This document shows, piece after piece, positions 21,010 to 31,205 of a stretch of 64,000 bases of DNA (positions are counted from its first letter, which is position 1; every line of letters begins with the position of its first letter). Made by a program: the position numbers and the translations under genes. The notes under the pieces were generated by a model. It was not told where the DNA came from. It made no database searches and saw only the letters and a list, made by a program, of their open reading frames with translations. The DNA comes from Cephalotus follicularis (lineage: Eukaryota > Streptophyta > Magnoliopsida > Oxalidales > Cephalotaceae), in assembly GCA_001972305.1 (NCBI GenBank), contig BDDD01000052.1, positions 530,143-594,142 on the forward strand. Reading direction: 5' to 3'.

Positions 21010-22420
21010 TGTGACACCCGTTTTCCATTCAGATAATAAGTGCATTACGTAAAATCATGTTTGATTATCGTTGCATGTTATAGCATATTATGGGTTTAAA
21101 AAAAGAGTGAAGCATCTGTGTTTTCTAGAAAACGACAGGTGCTTCACTCACAAAATAAAGGGAGAGACGCTGTAAGCCCCCAATATACATATATTTGCAT
21201 ATTTGCAAAAAAAAGGGGAAGCCATCAGGCGCATAACACAAGTGTGTTATGTGCCGGGCGCATCACTTGCGCTAAGAAAGAAAGGAAGACAGAGTGTGGG
21301 AGAGAAAGCGGGAGAGACAGGGAGAGATGGCGCTGGATAGAAGGAATGGCGCCGGGGGAAACGACCAGGGCTGGAGGACGTGCGGTACTCGCCTCTACCA
21401 ACGGTAACTCTCTCTTCCTCCTTTCTCTTTCCTTCTTCTTCGCTAGACCGCCTCTGTCACGCATAGCCATGCGTTTCACCGCCGGTTAGCATCGCGGATG
21501 GTGCTGGTTTTCATCTAGAAGGCTAGCTCTTCCCGCTTTGACCACTGTTGAGGCGCCATTCGGCCGGAAATGGCCGGATTCAAACTGGCAAGTTGACTCA
21601 GCGAACCAACTCGCTGCTGCCTTTGACCGCACGTTTTACGTCGAGTCTCGGCGAGTTAGAGGCATGGATGTGTTTGTCTGGTGGTTGTGATGCGTTTTAT
21701 GGTGGTAGCCAGAGTTGTGGACGACTGGCGAGTCAACTCAGTGAGTTGAACTCACTGGCCGGCCTTGACAGCGCATTTCACGGTGAGTCACAGAGAGTTT
21801 CTGGTAGTGACGCGTATAATTGATGGTTGTGTGGCGATTTCGGGTGGTGACCGAAGTTGTGGTTGTCCGGTGAGTTGACTCAGTGAGTTGACTCACTGCC
21901 AGCTGTGACGGTGCGATTCACGGTGATTCATGACTACCAGTGCATAGATTGGCCAATTTGGAGCCTATTTACGGCGTGGCTGGAGTTTCGATGTGTTGGC
22001 CGGAAATTGGTCGGAACTCCGGTGACGACAATGTGTATTTGCAACATTTGTGTAAGTCGTAACAGAATGTGTGATGGTTATTGCAGTGATACGAGGAGAG
22101 AAAGAGAACTCCGTTAACAAAAGATGGAGTTGTGCTCGTGACAGCAAGTGAAGCTTAGAGGAGGTGGCAGTTCGTGGATTCTGTTGCCAGTCCTCCCGAC
22201 TCGCAAGCTCAACCGTTAACAGGTAGGGTATACATTTACTCCGATGGTACGTGCCATATGAATAGGGACTTGATCCCATTTGTATACGCTGGTATGAGAC
22301 GGTAATATACAAATGGTAGCTCACTAGAGTAGGTTATACTACTTGTATTGCATTCATGCTTTCTAAATGGTTATATGAATTGATATGTGTACGAGTTGTA
22401 ATTGTATGGATGCATGATTG

Positions 22421-22440
22421 TATATATATATATATATATA
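22421..22440. repeat. TA microsatellite
   Basis: Ten TA dinucleotides within the outer repeat. Confidence 0.9.
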
Positions 22441-23135
22441 CGAGTATACGGAATAGTATTGTTATGCAATGTTTCTATGCTACCTCGTGCCCAAGAGGCC
22501 GAGGTATGTTTCTTTTCTACCTCGAGCCCAAGCGGCCGAGGGTAACCCATATATGTCTTGGAATGATTTTCAAGGTTATGAATTTAAAGTGGTATGTGGT
22601 TAACTACTTATATATGATGGTATGGGATGGTGTATATATCTAGCTAATCTCTTGACTGTTATTAGATGAATGGTATAGTTAAGGACCGACATAGATATGG
22701 ATCGTTATGGAATGGATCATACGATCATGGATGAATATGATTACGAATGGCAGTGGATATGATTACGGATGGTCATGAATATGATAACGGATGGACATGG
22801 ATATGGTTACAGATTACTATGGAAATGGCTTATGGATATGGAAATTAGCCTATGGCTACGGAAATGTTTCATGGATATGAAATATGACTTGTGACTAGGG
22901 AAATGATTCTAAATGGTTTGACGGATGTGGATCCATGAGATCCTTTGCAAATGGTCCCTATTACTTAAAAGCATACATGATTTTGGGGCACAACTACGGG
23001 ATGGATTATTGATTGTACTGTATGAGGCTATAGAGATAACCCATTCCTGGATTTCATTTCCGTCATGAACGTCATGAATGTTATACCACAGTTTATACCA
23101 CATTGTGATTATGGACCATACAAAAGAGCTTACCG

Positions 23136-23370
23136 CACTATTGTGGGAGGACCGATACGATGCGTGGACCCCACTATTGTGGGAGGACCGATATGTGGAC
23201 CCCACTATTGTGGGAGGACCGATACGATATGTGGACCCCACTATTGTGGGAGGACCGATATGATGCGTGGACCCCACTATTGTGGGAGGAATGATACGAC
23301 GCATGGACCCCACATGTTGGGAGGACCCATATACATTGCGTGGACCCCATACATTGGGAGGACCCATTCA
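23136..23370 (+). repeat. 36-bp minisatellite
   Basis: Seven units containing cactattgtgggaggacc and gtggacccc start at 23136, 23172, 23203, 23239, 23275, 23311 and 23348. Periods are 36, 31, 36, 36, 36 and 37. The last two units are degenerate. Since 36 is divisible by three, all frames look periodic, but no gene is implied. Confidence 0.93.
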
Positions 23371-24925
23371 AATCATGAAATAAACGACGAGGTCAGTGTT
23401 ATCTCATTCCTTACTCCCCCACGACACCAAAAGTGTATCGAGGGTGGGTTGGACCCTACAGACGGATTGTCCCTATGATCGATATGAATTGTTATATGGA
23501 TTGTCGACAGGCTTATGGCCTTGACGTGATTAGGACTAGATAAATATACCCCGCTTAGGGATGACTGGTATATTGAAGCTGTCCACGATTGTCATGTATA
23601 CACATGACATCACTTGGCATACTGATACACTTATATGTATATTGTTCACCACATGACATACGATTTCACTTGATGCATGCACAACACCTTACTACCCTGT
23701 GGCATGCATGGCATGTCTTTATATTGTTGCATTATGACATATTGTATGGTTTCGCCATACGGATCGTACGACTATGGATTCTACGTTATGAATCGTACGG
23801 CTTTGGTTCGTATGACGATGGATCATACAATTATGGAACCGATACCAAATGGTTATGGTACATCATGGGATGGATACAATATGGTTACGAATCGTGTCGT
23901 TACATGTCGTAATGGCCGAATTGTGATGATATATGGATATGGAGGGTGGCTATAGCTAAAGAGACCAGTTTTAGAGAATGTCCATCTTCTCTTCCCTTTT
24001 CTACTTATGGATTCTACTCTAATCCGCCAGTGGAATAAGAGCTTCTGCCTAGGTCGCTAAGAGCGCCTAGTCTGTTACCTCGGTAGAGGAAGCCGAGAAG
24101 AGCTTGTTTACGCTTGAAAGGATTTTGGAATGATATTGACGCCGAATGATAAGGGCAACGGTTATGGCGATGGATGGATACGATATGGTTATGGACCGTA
24201 TCGTTATGGATCGTGACGGTCCTGATTGTTATGGTATGGCTATGATATGGTTACGGTAGGACCATGGTATGTATCCCTAGATGGTTGTTGTTGATCTTAT
24301 TCTTATACGCCGGTATGGGACGGTTGTATACGAATGGTAGATCACTAGCGTATGTGAATCTAGGGGAATGGTTGTAGTGGGCTAGAACCTTTGGGGTCTG
24401 GCATTGGCCTGTTAAAGAGTGATGTTTGATTTGATCTCATTCCTATACGAATTCAATCACACAAATGCGGAAATTTAAAGAGTGAAGGGTTGAGAGAGAT
24501 GCAAACAAATTTATAGTGGTTTGGCAAACCGCCTACGTCCACTCCCCAAGGCCTCCCCTTGAGTATTTCACTATGTATGCCCCAATCCGGGCTTGAAACT
24601 CCAACTGAGCTTCAACGACCTTCGCTCCAACCAAGCGAATACAAATTTGCTCCAACCGAGCAATACAAGAGACAACCTCTCTTATTTATGTGTGAAATAA
24701 AGTGTTTAAAGATTACAAATTCACAATGAATTTGTTTACAATTTCTCTCAATTCTCACAAAGCTCTTAGTGATAGGAAATGTAAAGTGTAAAGGCTTTGT
24801 AATATGTGATGAGGCTTCTTTGATGCTTTCTTTTGATGTTTAGAGTGCTAGAAAGTTGCTTGAGATAGCTTAAATGAATATTCAACTTGAATGCTTGATC
24901 ACTTGTGCAAGAGCTCAACTTTGGC

Positions 24926-24932
24926 TTATATA
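24926..24932 (-). promoter_or_regulatory. TATA box of element D 3' LTR
   Basis: The minus strand reads TATATAAG about 45 bases after the last palindrome. The matching position in the other LTR is 33375-33382 (TATATAAT). Confidence 0.55.
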
Positions 24933-24975
24933 CTTGTGCTTCCAATGGATCTAATTTTAAAGTTCTGGTACAATC

Positions 24976-25487
24976 CAGTCAGTTGTATTCCTTGGGCAGT
25001 CATCTGGATTTGATGGCGCGTATTTCAAATATAGCCGTTGGTGATGGACAGTCGGCCGCTTCCTCTGGGCAGTCGGCTGGTGGAGCCTTGCAGTCGGCTG
25101 GTGCTCTGTTCCAGTCGGCTGGTTGAGCTAAAATTGGACTTACAGAAGCTACTGCCAAATGTTGCACAAATGGTGGCAGTGGGCTGGATTTATTGGCAGT
25201 CGACTGGTTGCCCTTGGCAGTCGACTGGTGACCTGCTTCAGTCGGCTGGATGAGGTGTTGTGAAGATACAGAAGCTACTGCCTGAAATTGTCACCCTTGG
25301 CAGTCGATTGGGCCTCCTTGGCAGTCGGCTGTCTTGGCCTGGCAGTCGACTGCTCCCCTGTGGCAGTCGGCTGGATCAAGTGTTCCTGCAGTTCCTGGAG
25401 TTGTTTGATGAACCAGTCGGCTACTCATCCCATGGCAGTCGACTACTCATCCTTGGCAGTGGGCTGCCCAACCTTGGCAGTCGGCTG
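24976..25487 (-). repeat. TCGA palindrome array in element D 3' LTR
   Basis: About 18 CAGTCGACTG/CAGTCGGCTG-type sites, including one CAGTGGGCTG, mirror the array at 33426-33916. Sites come in groups of about four with 20-21-bp spacing, separated by longer stretches such as ggacttacagaagctactg that also recur within the LTR. Confidence 0.93.
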
Positions 25488-25651
25488 GATTGCCCTGTAC
25501 CTGCAGAAATAGCCTTTTGCAAACTTTGGACACAAGATCAAGTGAGTATATGAAGTGATAGCTCAGATAATTATGCATACAAGTAATATATGTTTGTTAA
25601 TCATCGAAATAACATATGTTAATGCAATTAACGGGGTGGTAAAGGCTAACA

Positions 25652-25667
25652 ATCTCCCCCTTTTTGA
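25652..25667 (-). other. Polypurine tract of element D
   Basis: The minus strand reads caaaaagggggagat next to the 3' LTR start (TGTTAGCC), the form usual in Sireviruses. Confidence 0.85.
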
Positions 25668-26400
25668 TGATTGACAAAACTTGCTCATTTTGAATAAATT
25701 CTTGACAAACTAACCATTTTTAACTTCCAAAGTTCAATATTATCAAATGTGTCATAACCATTTCATGTGATAGTATAGGTCATCTCACAATACACTTGCA
25801 CATGATAGAAATCATAAAATTTCATAATGCACAACTTACATTTCTCCATTTCTATTTATATATGCCTTATGCAATGCAACTTCAACAACCTATCATTTAT
25901 AAATGCAGGTTTCAATAACATTATGCAGTATGCAATCATTTCAACATTCCAAACATTTCCCCCAAATGCAAAACATATATATATCTCCCCAAATGTAACT
26001 TTCAAAATATTTATGCACTAGTCATTTCTTCCCCAAACATTGTCATTTCTCCCCCAGCTGCAATGCAAAATATATCTCTCCCCCCTTTTGTCAAACAACA
26101 AAAAGAGAAACGGAAGCTCCCCCTCAACCAAAGCATGGATTGAAGAGCTCTCCCTCAACATATGCATACATATGCAATGAAATGAAAGTAAATATCAACA
26201 AGGTACATAATCCACATTCATTCAATATAAGACATTTAAGAGCAAAGCACATTTTCATTAATCAACAAAAGTAGCAATTACAAAAACCAACTTCCAATTG
26301 TCTCTTGCACTAAACACATTTCATAAACAACTTAAGAAATTCATTACATAACCAAGTTCGAAAAATAAAATGAAAAAACATGGAATGCAGCAAATGTAGC
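25668..26400 (-). other. Element D 3' noncoding region with repeated purine tracts
   Basis: Between the extra ORF and the main purine tract, several further G/A-rich tracts occur on the minus strand (opposite ctcccccttt, ctcccccag, ctccccccctttt and ctccccctcaac, 26030-26160). Multiple purine tracts before the 3' LTR are known for Sireviruses. No gene is seen. Confidence 0.65.
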
Positions 26401-27531
26401 TCAAGATGAATCGGGAGGAGGGTTTTGAGGGAACGCATTCTGGAACATCTGAAGAAGATTAGCTTGACCCTGAATAAGAGTGGCTTGACCCTCATAAATC
26501 TGGTCCACTCTCCCTCTAAAGTAGTCAATGTCGGCTTGGGCCAAATCCATCCTAGCCTGAAGTGACTCCAGAGTAGGTCTACTGCTGCTGTTGCTTGTTC
26601 TGACATTTGGTTGCATCTCAAACTGTTGACCATCATCATCCTCATCTTCCTCATCTTCTCCTCCAGCTCTCACATTTGCTTGTTCCCTTACTTGCTCTCT
26701 TCCCCCAGCTTGTAGCTTAACCCACAACCCATCCTCAAATCGAATATTGCAATTCCTAAGCCCGACCTTATTTATAAGTTGTTTATGAGATGGTTTGACA
26801 TTATGCTCATCATCGGGAATGTCTAGGTTTAGGGATGCAAAAATCCTACTCAAAAGCATAGGATAAGGAATGTGATTGGGTCTAGATAGCATGTGATTGA
26901 TTATGAGATAGGGAAGGTTCACTAGAGTCCCATTTTTAATGCAAGCTACGAATTTAAGGTCTCGCTCCGAAGGAAGAGTGTGCGAGCCTTCTCTAGGTAG
27001 TAGTGTGTTTGTGACAAGCAAAAGAATAATGCAAGTGGCTATCGGTAGATGGCTACTAGTCACATTCATAATTGGGTTAAAATTGGGTTGTTCTAAGCAA
27101 ATCCCTAAAGCCTCCAATTTCTCTACATCATTCAAGTGTGTGATTCCAAAATTGGGAATTCCTAGGGTTTCGGCAATTAATTCAGGGGTTATAGAAATTG
27201 GATTACCTAGGACAAAAGAGTTTGCAACACAAGTAGTAGAACTATCTAGGTTGGCATAAAATAGTTGGACTAGCCTAGGGTATATAATGTGTGATGAGCA
27301 TATGTAATCAAACCACCCCATACCCTCTAACCAAGTCTTAACAATTGCAATATTACTAATTAAAATATCACTTGCTAACCACTTCTCATTATGCAATTTA
27401 ACAAAGTTAATCACGGAATTATATCTAATTTCTTTCTCTTTGGAAAGAAAAAGTTCGTTGTCGTAGTCGATTGCCGCTTGAGAAGCCCTTGGTTGCCTAG
27501 TTGCCATGTTCTTTTGTCTCTTTGGAGCCAT
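26401..27531 (-). CDS. Extra ORF of element D, unknown function
   Basis: An intact 376-codon frame starts at ATG 27531 (MAPKRQKNMATRQPRAS). It lies after RNase H, where some Sireviruses carry an env-like gene. The body contains WLEGMGWFDYICSS, YPRLVQLFYANLDSS and ISITPELIAETLGIPNFG. This pattern resembles the family known as putative plant transposon protein, found in other plant elements; I name it from memory and cannot test it. A basic N-terminus is followed by this domain (~45-250), an acidic run (EDEEDEDDDG, ~300) and a C-terminal part with Gln-rich heptads (~325-365) that could form a coiled coil. No signal peptide or obvious membrane segment is seen, so an envelope role is unlikely. 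A palindrome array lies upstream. Confidence 0.8.
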   Translation of the reverse strand: MAPKRQKNMATRQPRASQAAIDYDNELFLSKEKEIRYNSVINFVKLHNEKWLASDILISNIAIVKTWLEGMGWFDYICSSHIIYPRLVQLFYANLDSSTTCVANSFVLGNPISITPELIAETLGIPNFGITHLNDVEKLEALGICLEQPNFNPIMNVTSSHLPIATCIILLLVTNTLLPREGSHTLPSERDLKFVACIKNGTLVNLPYLIINHMLSRPNHIPYPMLLSRIFASLNLDIPDDEHNVKPSHKQLINKVGLRNCNIRFEDGLWVKLQAGGREQVREQANVRAGGEDEEDEDDDGQQFEMQPNVRTSNSSSRPTLESLQARMDLAQADIDYFRGRVDQIYEGQATLIQGQANLLQMFQNAFPQNPPPDSS

Positions 27532-27648
27532 TAGAGTCGAATGCAGGTCAAAATTTTGAGAGTTTTAGGGTTTATGGCGTTTTTAGAATAGAGAGAATAA
27601 GAGAAAGCAGAAGGGAATTCTGGTTTAAAACCCTGATTCCCGCACTTC

Positions 27649-27720
27649 CAGTCGACTGGGCCTTTATGGCCAGTTGGCTGGATATGAGGCAGTCGATTAG
27701 ACAACGAGTCCAGTCGGCTG
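27649..27720 (-). promoter_or_regulatory. Internal palindrome array upstream of the extra ORF
   Basis: Four sites of the same CAGTCGACTG/CAGTCGGCTG type as in the LTRs start at 27649, 27671, 27690 and 27711 (spacings 22, 19 and 21). They lie 118-190 bp upstream of the ORF start on the minus strand. A TTTTAAA-like sequence and a pyrimidine-rich leader (cttctgctttctcttattc) lie between. This layout matches the LTR arrays and suggests an internal promoter; that is inference. Confidence 0.75.
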
Positions 27721-27938
27721 TTTTTTGCAGAATTTGGAAATGCAAAAAATTGCCTATCCAATTGGTTTACCAACCTTTGGTTAACTATTATGGACTAATA
27801 GCAACCTAGGTACAAGAGCTAATTGATGTCATTGAGTTAAAAACTCAATGTTAAATGCATGATGAATTTTGAAAATCATTTTTCATATCAATTCAATCAA
27901 CAATTAGCAAAGCATTACAATTGTTCATATATAGAAGT

Positions 27939-28340
27939 TCAAGAGGGATTTTTCATACCTAGCTCCCTTCGCAATGTGTAGAACTTCTCATTATCCAGCG
28001 GCTTTGTAAATATATCTGCAACTTGATTTAAGGTGTCAATATATTCAAGAAAAATGTCACCTTTTTCAACATGATCTCTAAGAAAATGATGTCTAATCTC
28101 AATGTGCTTAGACTTAGAGTGTTGAACAGGATTTTTACTTAAATTGATAGCACTAGTGTTATCACATTTTATGCAAACATTATTAATACTAATGCCGAAG
28201 TCACAAAGTTGTTGTTTTAGCCACAATACTTGTGCACAACAACTTCCCACCGCTACGTATTCGGCTTCGGTGGTTGAAAGAGCTACACTATTTTGTTCTT
28301 GGAAAACCAAGACACTAAAGAATTGCCAAGGAATTGGCAA
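27939..28340 (-). pseudogene. pol: Element D RNase H
   Basis: Copia-type RNase H with VALSTTEAEYVAVGSC, the KCDNTSAINLSKNP motif and the C-terminal block HFLRDHVEKGDIFLEY, then IFTKPLDNEKFYTLRRELG. The C-terminus is complete and ends in a stop at 27939. It is separated from RT by a frameshift near 28340-28435, where the SDADYGG-type segment is readable in another frame. The next 400 bases (27532-27938) hold no gene except the internal palindrome array. Confidence 0.88.
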
Positions 28341-29506
28341 GTGCCACTAGTGCTCTTTCTATCAAGCTTACAACCACCATAATCGGCATCGGAAAAAGCA
28401 TGTAAATTAAACAAAGAATCATTTGAATAAAACAATCATAGTAGAGGGGTGTATACAAGATATCTAAAGATTCGCTTAACCGCAATTAAGTGAGATTCTT
28501 TAGGTGATGATTGAAACCTAGCACATAGACATACACTAAATATTATGTCCGGTCTACTAGCGGTAAGGTAAAGAAGTAATCCTATCATACTTCTATAAAG
28601 TTTTTGATCTACCTCTTTACCATTCTCATCCTTGTCGAGTTTGGTCGTTATGCTCATTGGAGTCTTGCAAGGCTTTGAGTATTCCATTCCAAATCGTTTG
28701 AGTAAGTCCTTTGTGTGTTTGGATTGGTTCATGAAAGTGCCTTCATTTCCTTGTTGGATTTGAAATCCAAGGAAATACTTGAGTTCTCCCATCATGCTCA
28801 TCTCGAATTCACATTGCATAGTGTTAGCAAACTCAACGCAAAGAGAATCGTTAGTAGAACCAAAAATAATGTCATCTACATATATTTGCACAATTAAAAT
28901 ATCATTAAGCTTAGTTTTTACAAAAAGAGTTTTATCAACTAAGCCTCTTTTAAAATCATTTTCCAAGAGAAATTTTGAAAGCCTTTCATACCAAGCTCTT
29001 GGTGCTTGCTTTAAACCATAAAGTTCTTTTGATAGTTTAAAGACATGATCGGGAAAATGCATATTTTCAAAACCCGGAGGTTGTTTAACATAAACTTCCT
29101 CATTTATAATGCCATTTAAAAATGCACTTTTAACATCCATTTAATGCAATTTAAAACCTTTAAAACATGCAAAGGCCATTAACAATCTAATTGCTTCTAG
29201 TCTAGCTACGGGAGCAAAGGTTTCATCATAATCAATGCCTTCTTCTTGACTATAACCTTGTGCAACTAATCTAGCCTTATTTCTAATTACTAACCCATTT
29301 TCATCCATTTTATTTCGAAAAATCCATTTAGTTCCAATGATGGATTGATTTGTAGGCCTCGGAACTAGGGACCAAACATTACCTTTGTCGAATTGGTTTA
29401 GTTCCTCTCGCATGGCCACAATCCAACAATCATCTTTTAAAGCATCAAAAATATTTTTGGGTTCAATATTAGAAATAAATGCTACATTATCACAATACTC
29501 CCTAAG
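28341..29506 (-). pseudogene. pol: Element D reverse transcriptase
   Basis: Copia RT. The N-terminal part ends the 30661-29141 frame (WSLVPRPTNQSIIGTKWIF, QEEGIDYDETFAPVARLEA). A TAA at 29141 stops it just before MDVKSAFLNGIINEEVYV, where a Gln codon is usual. The second part (29140-28436) has YGLKQAPRAWYERL, the catalytic IYVDDIIFGST and GLLLYLTASRPDI. The catalytic YVDD is intact. One stop and a downstream frameshift disable it. Confidence 0.92.
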
Positions 29507-30661
29507 AGCGGAACGAGTTCTTACCCCTTCGGTAGGATTACCGATTACCTCGTTGTCTTTGACATACTCTCGTACCCTTGTAGCTACGGGCTCCTTGGTG
29601 ACTTGAGTTGGTTGGAGTTCTTCCTCATGTACTCCCTCCTCTTCAATTTTATCAACTTCACCATCATGTTTGTTGATGTCCAAGCCTTCCATTTGCTCCA
29701 ATATACCTACATCATCAACAACATCTCCCTTTCTCGGAGCACTATTAGACTCTTCAAATAAAACATGAATAGACTCTTCAATAATTATGGTCCTTTTATT
29801 AAAAACTCTATAATCTTTAGAATTTAAGGAGTACCCTAGAAAAATTCCTTCATCACTCTTGGCATCAACTTTTCCAAGATTGTCTTTCCCATTGTTTAAA
29901 ATGAAAACTTTGCAACCAAAATGTCTCAAGTGACTAACACTTGGTTTTCTATCATTAAAAAGTTCATATGGGGTTCTCTTCAAAATTGATCGAATCATGA
30001 CTCTATTTATTATATAACATGCGGTGTTCATGGCTTTGGCCCAAAGATATTTAGGTAAATTGTTTTCACACAACATGGTTCTCCCCATTTCTTCCAGGGT
30101 TCTATTTCTCCTTTCAACAACACCATTTTGTTGAGGAGTTCTAGGAGCCGAGAAGTTATGGTGAATACCTAGTTCATCACAAAAAATTTCAAAACCAAGA
30201 TTTTGAAATTCTTTGTCGTGATCACTATGTATGCTAACAATAGATAGACTCTTTTCATTTTGAATTCGTCTACCAAATTTAACGAAGGAATCTAAGGCAT
30301 CACTCTTTAAAGCTAAGAAAATAACCCAAGTAAATCTAGAATAATCATCTACTATTACTTGGCCATATTGTTTACAACCAATGCTCAAAGTTCTTGTTGG
30401 TCCAAGCAAGTCAATGTGTAAGAGTTGTAAAATTCTAGTAGTAGAAACAACATTTTTAGCTTTAAAAGAAGTTCTTGTTTGTTTGCCTTGTGCACAAGCA
30501 TCACACAATTTATCATTTTCAAATTTCATTTTAGGCAAACCAATTACTAAATCTTTTCTAGAAAGTTTAGCAAGAACATCCATGCTAGCATGGCCTAACC
30601 TTCTATGCCAAAGCCATTTATCATTTGTATTAGCATTAAAGCAAACATCTTTTGAAATCAT
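29507..30661 (-). pseudogene. pol: Element D integrase
   Basis: It has GAG-pre-integrase features (WLWHRRLGHASMDVL, then CDACAQGKQTRTSF) and the rve core with LLHIDLLGPT, IHSDHDKEF (usual form SDHGGEF) and PQQNGVVERRNRTLEEM. The three catalytic acidic residues are present. The C-terminal half contains FGCKVFILNNGKDNLGKV and EGIFLGYS, typical of copia. The frame is open from ATG 30661 through to RT. Its own N-terminus is joined to protease only after the stop at 30662-30670. Confidence 0.92.
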
Positions 30662-30670
30662 TTCTTTTAA

Positions 30671-31205
30671 TTAGACAACATACACATTTCCTTGCCTATG
30701 ACCAACAAAATTTACATCATTGGTGCTAGAATCAATAATGTGACAAAGTGAGGACTCAAAGTTAACCTTATATCCCTTATCACATAAATGACTAACAATA
30801 AGCAAATTATGCTTAAGGCCTACAACATATGAAAAATTTTCAATCAAAGTATTGAATTTGTTACCTATTGAACCAATGCCAACAATTTTGGCCTTGTTGT
30901 TATCTCCAAAGGTGACCTTTCCTCCATCAATTTCTTTAAGATCAATGAAGAGGCTTTTGTCACCGGTCATGTGCTTCGAGCACCTGCTATCCACGTACCA
31001 CGGTTGTTCCTTGTTGTGGTTTGCTTACAAGAACATTTCCACCTACAAAAACATCAAAATATTTTGACCTTGGTACCCATTGTTTATTGGGTCCATTATA
31101 GTTACTCTTTTGTTTAATTGTTCCCTTGGGAACCCACACTTGCCTAAATGTAATAGGATTGTGATTAGGAGATGGTCTAGTGTGTGAATATGAGTGAGCG
31201 ATCCT
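30671..31205 (-). pseudogene. pol: Element D protease region (broken)
   Basis: The frame after gag continues past a TAA (31206-31208) through KQWVPRSKYFDVFVGG and then shifts. The active site reads DSRCSKHMTG at about 30993-30964, where copia proteases have DSGCS.HMTG, so the catalytic triad Gly is Arg. HNLLIVSHLCDKGYKVNF follows. The changed triad and the shift make it inactive. Confidence 0.85.

Larger units (their letters stand above)
21010..24449 (+). mobile_element. Unassigned outer repeat, possible long LTR start
   Basis: The segment opens with TGTGACACCCG at 21010, like a gypsy LTR terminus. No coding region is seen. It holds repeated phrases of the type gagttgactcagtgag (21730-21900), a (TA)10 run, ATGGATATGG-like low-complexity DNA (22680-22900, 23800-24260), a 36-bp minisatellite (23136-23370), and a duplicated block (atacg.cggtatg.gacgg) at 22285 and 24310. 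The same block resumes at 34081 after the copia element. It is therefore one older sequence that later elements invaded. LTR status is inferred from the first bases only. Confidence 0.45.
24450..25651 (-). repeat. Element D 3' LTR, truncated
   Basis: It aligns with 32900-34080. The first 70 bases of the right copy (from tgtaggaagtctagagg) are absent here, so the outer end is deleted. A TATATAA box (minus) is at 24926-24932 and the palindrome array lies on its U3 side. Confidence 0.9.

Noticed and set aside
23065..23478. ORFs with repeated CGPHYCGRTD text
   Set aside because: They arise from the 36-bp minisatellite and are open on both strands.
25038..25553. Long ORFs with periodic SRLV / AVDW / QSAG text across the palindrome arrays
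   Set aside because: The 21-bp period is divisible by three, so reading frames stay open and look repetitive. No start context or domain supports a gene.
26401..27531. Host gene captured by the copia element
   Set aside because: It lies at the usual place of extra Sirevirus ORFs, and its phrases resemble transposon-associated proteins rather than a known host gene. Not excluded without a search.
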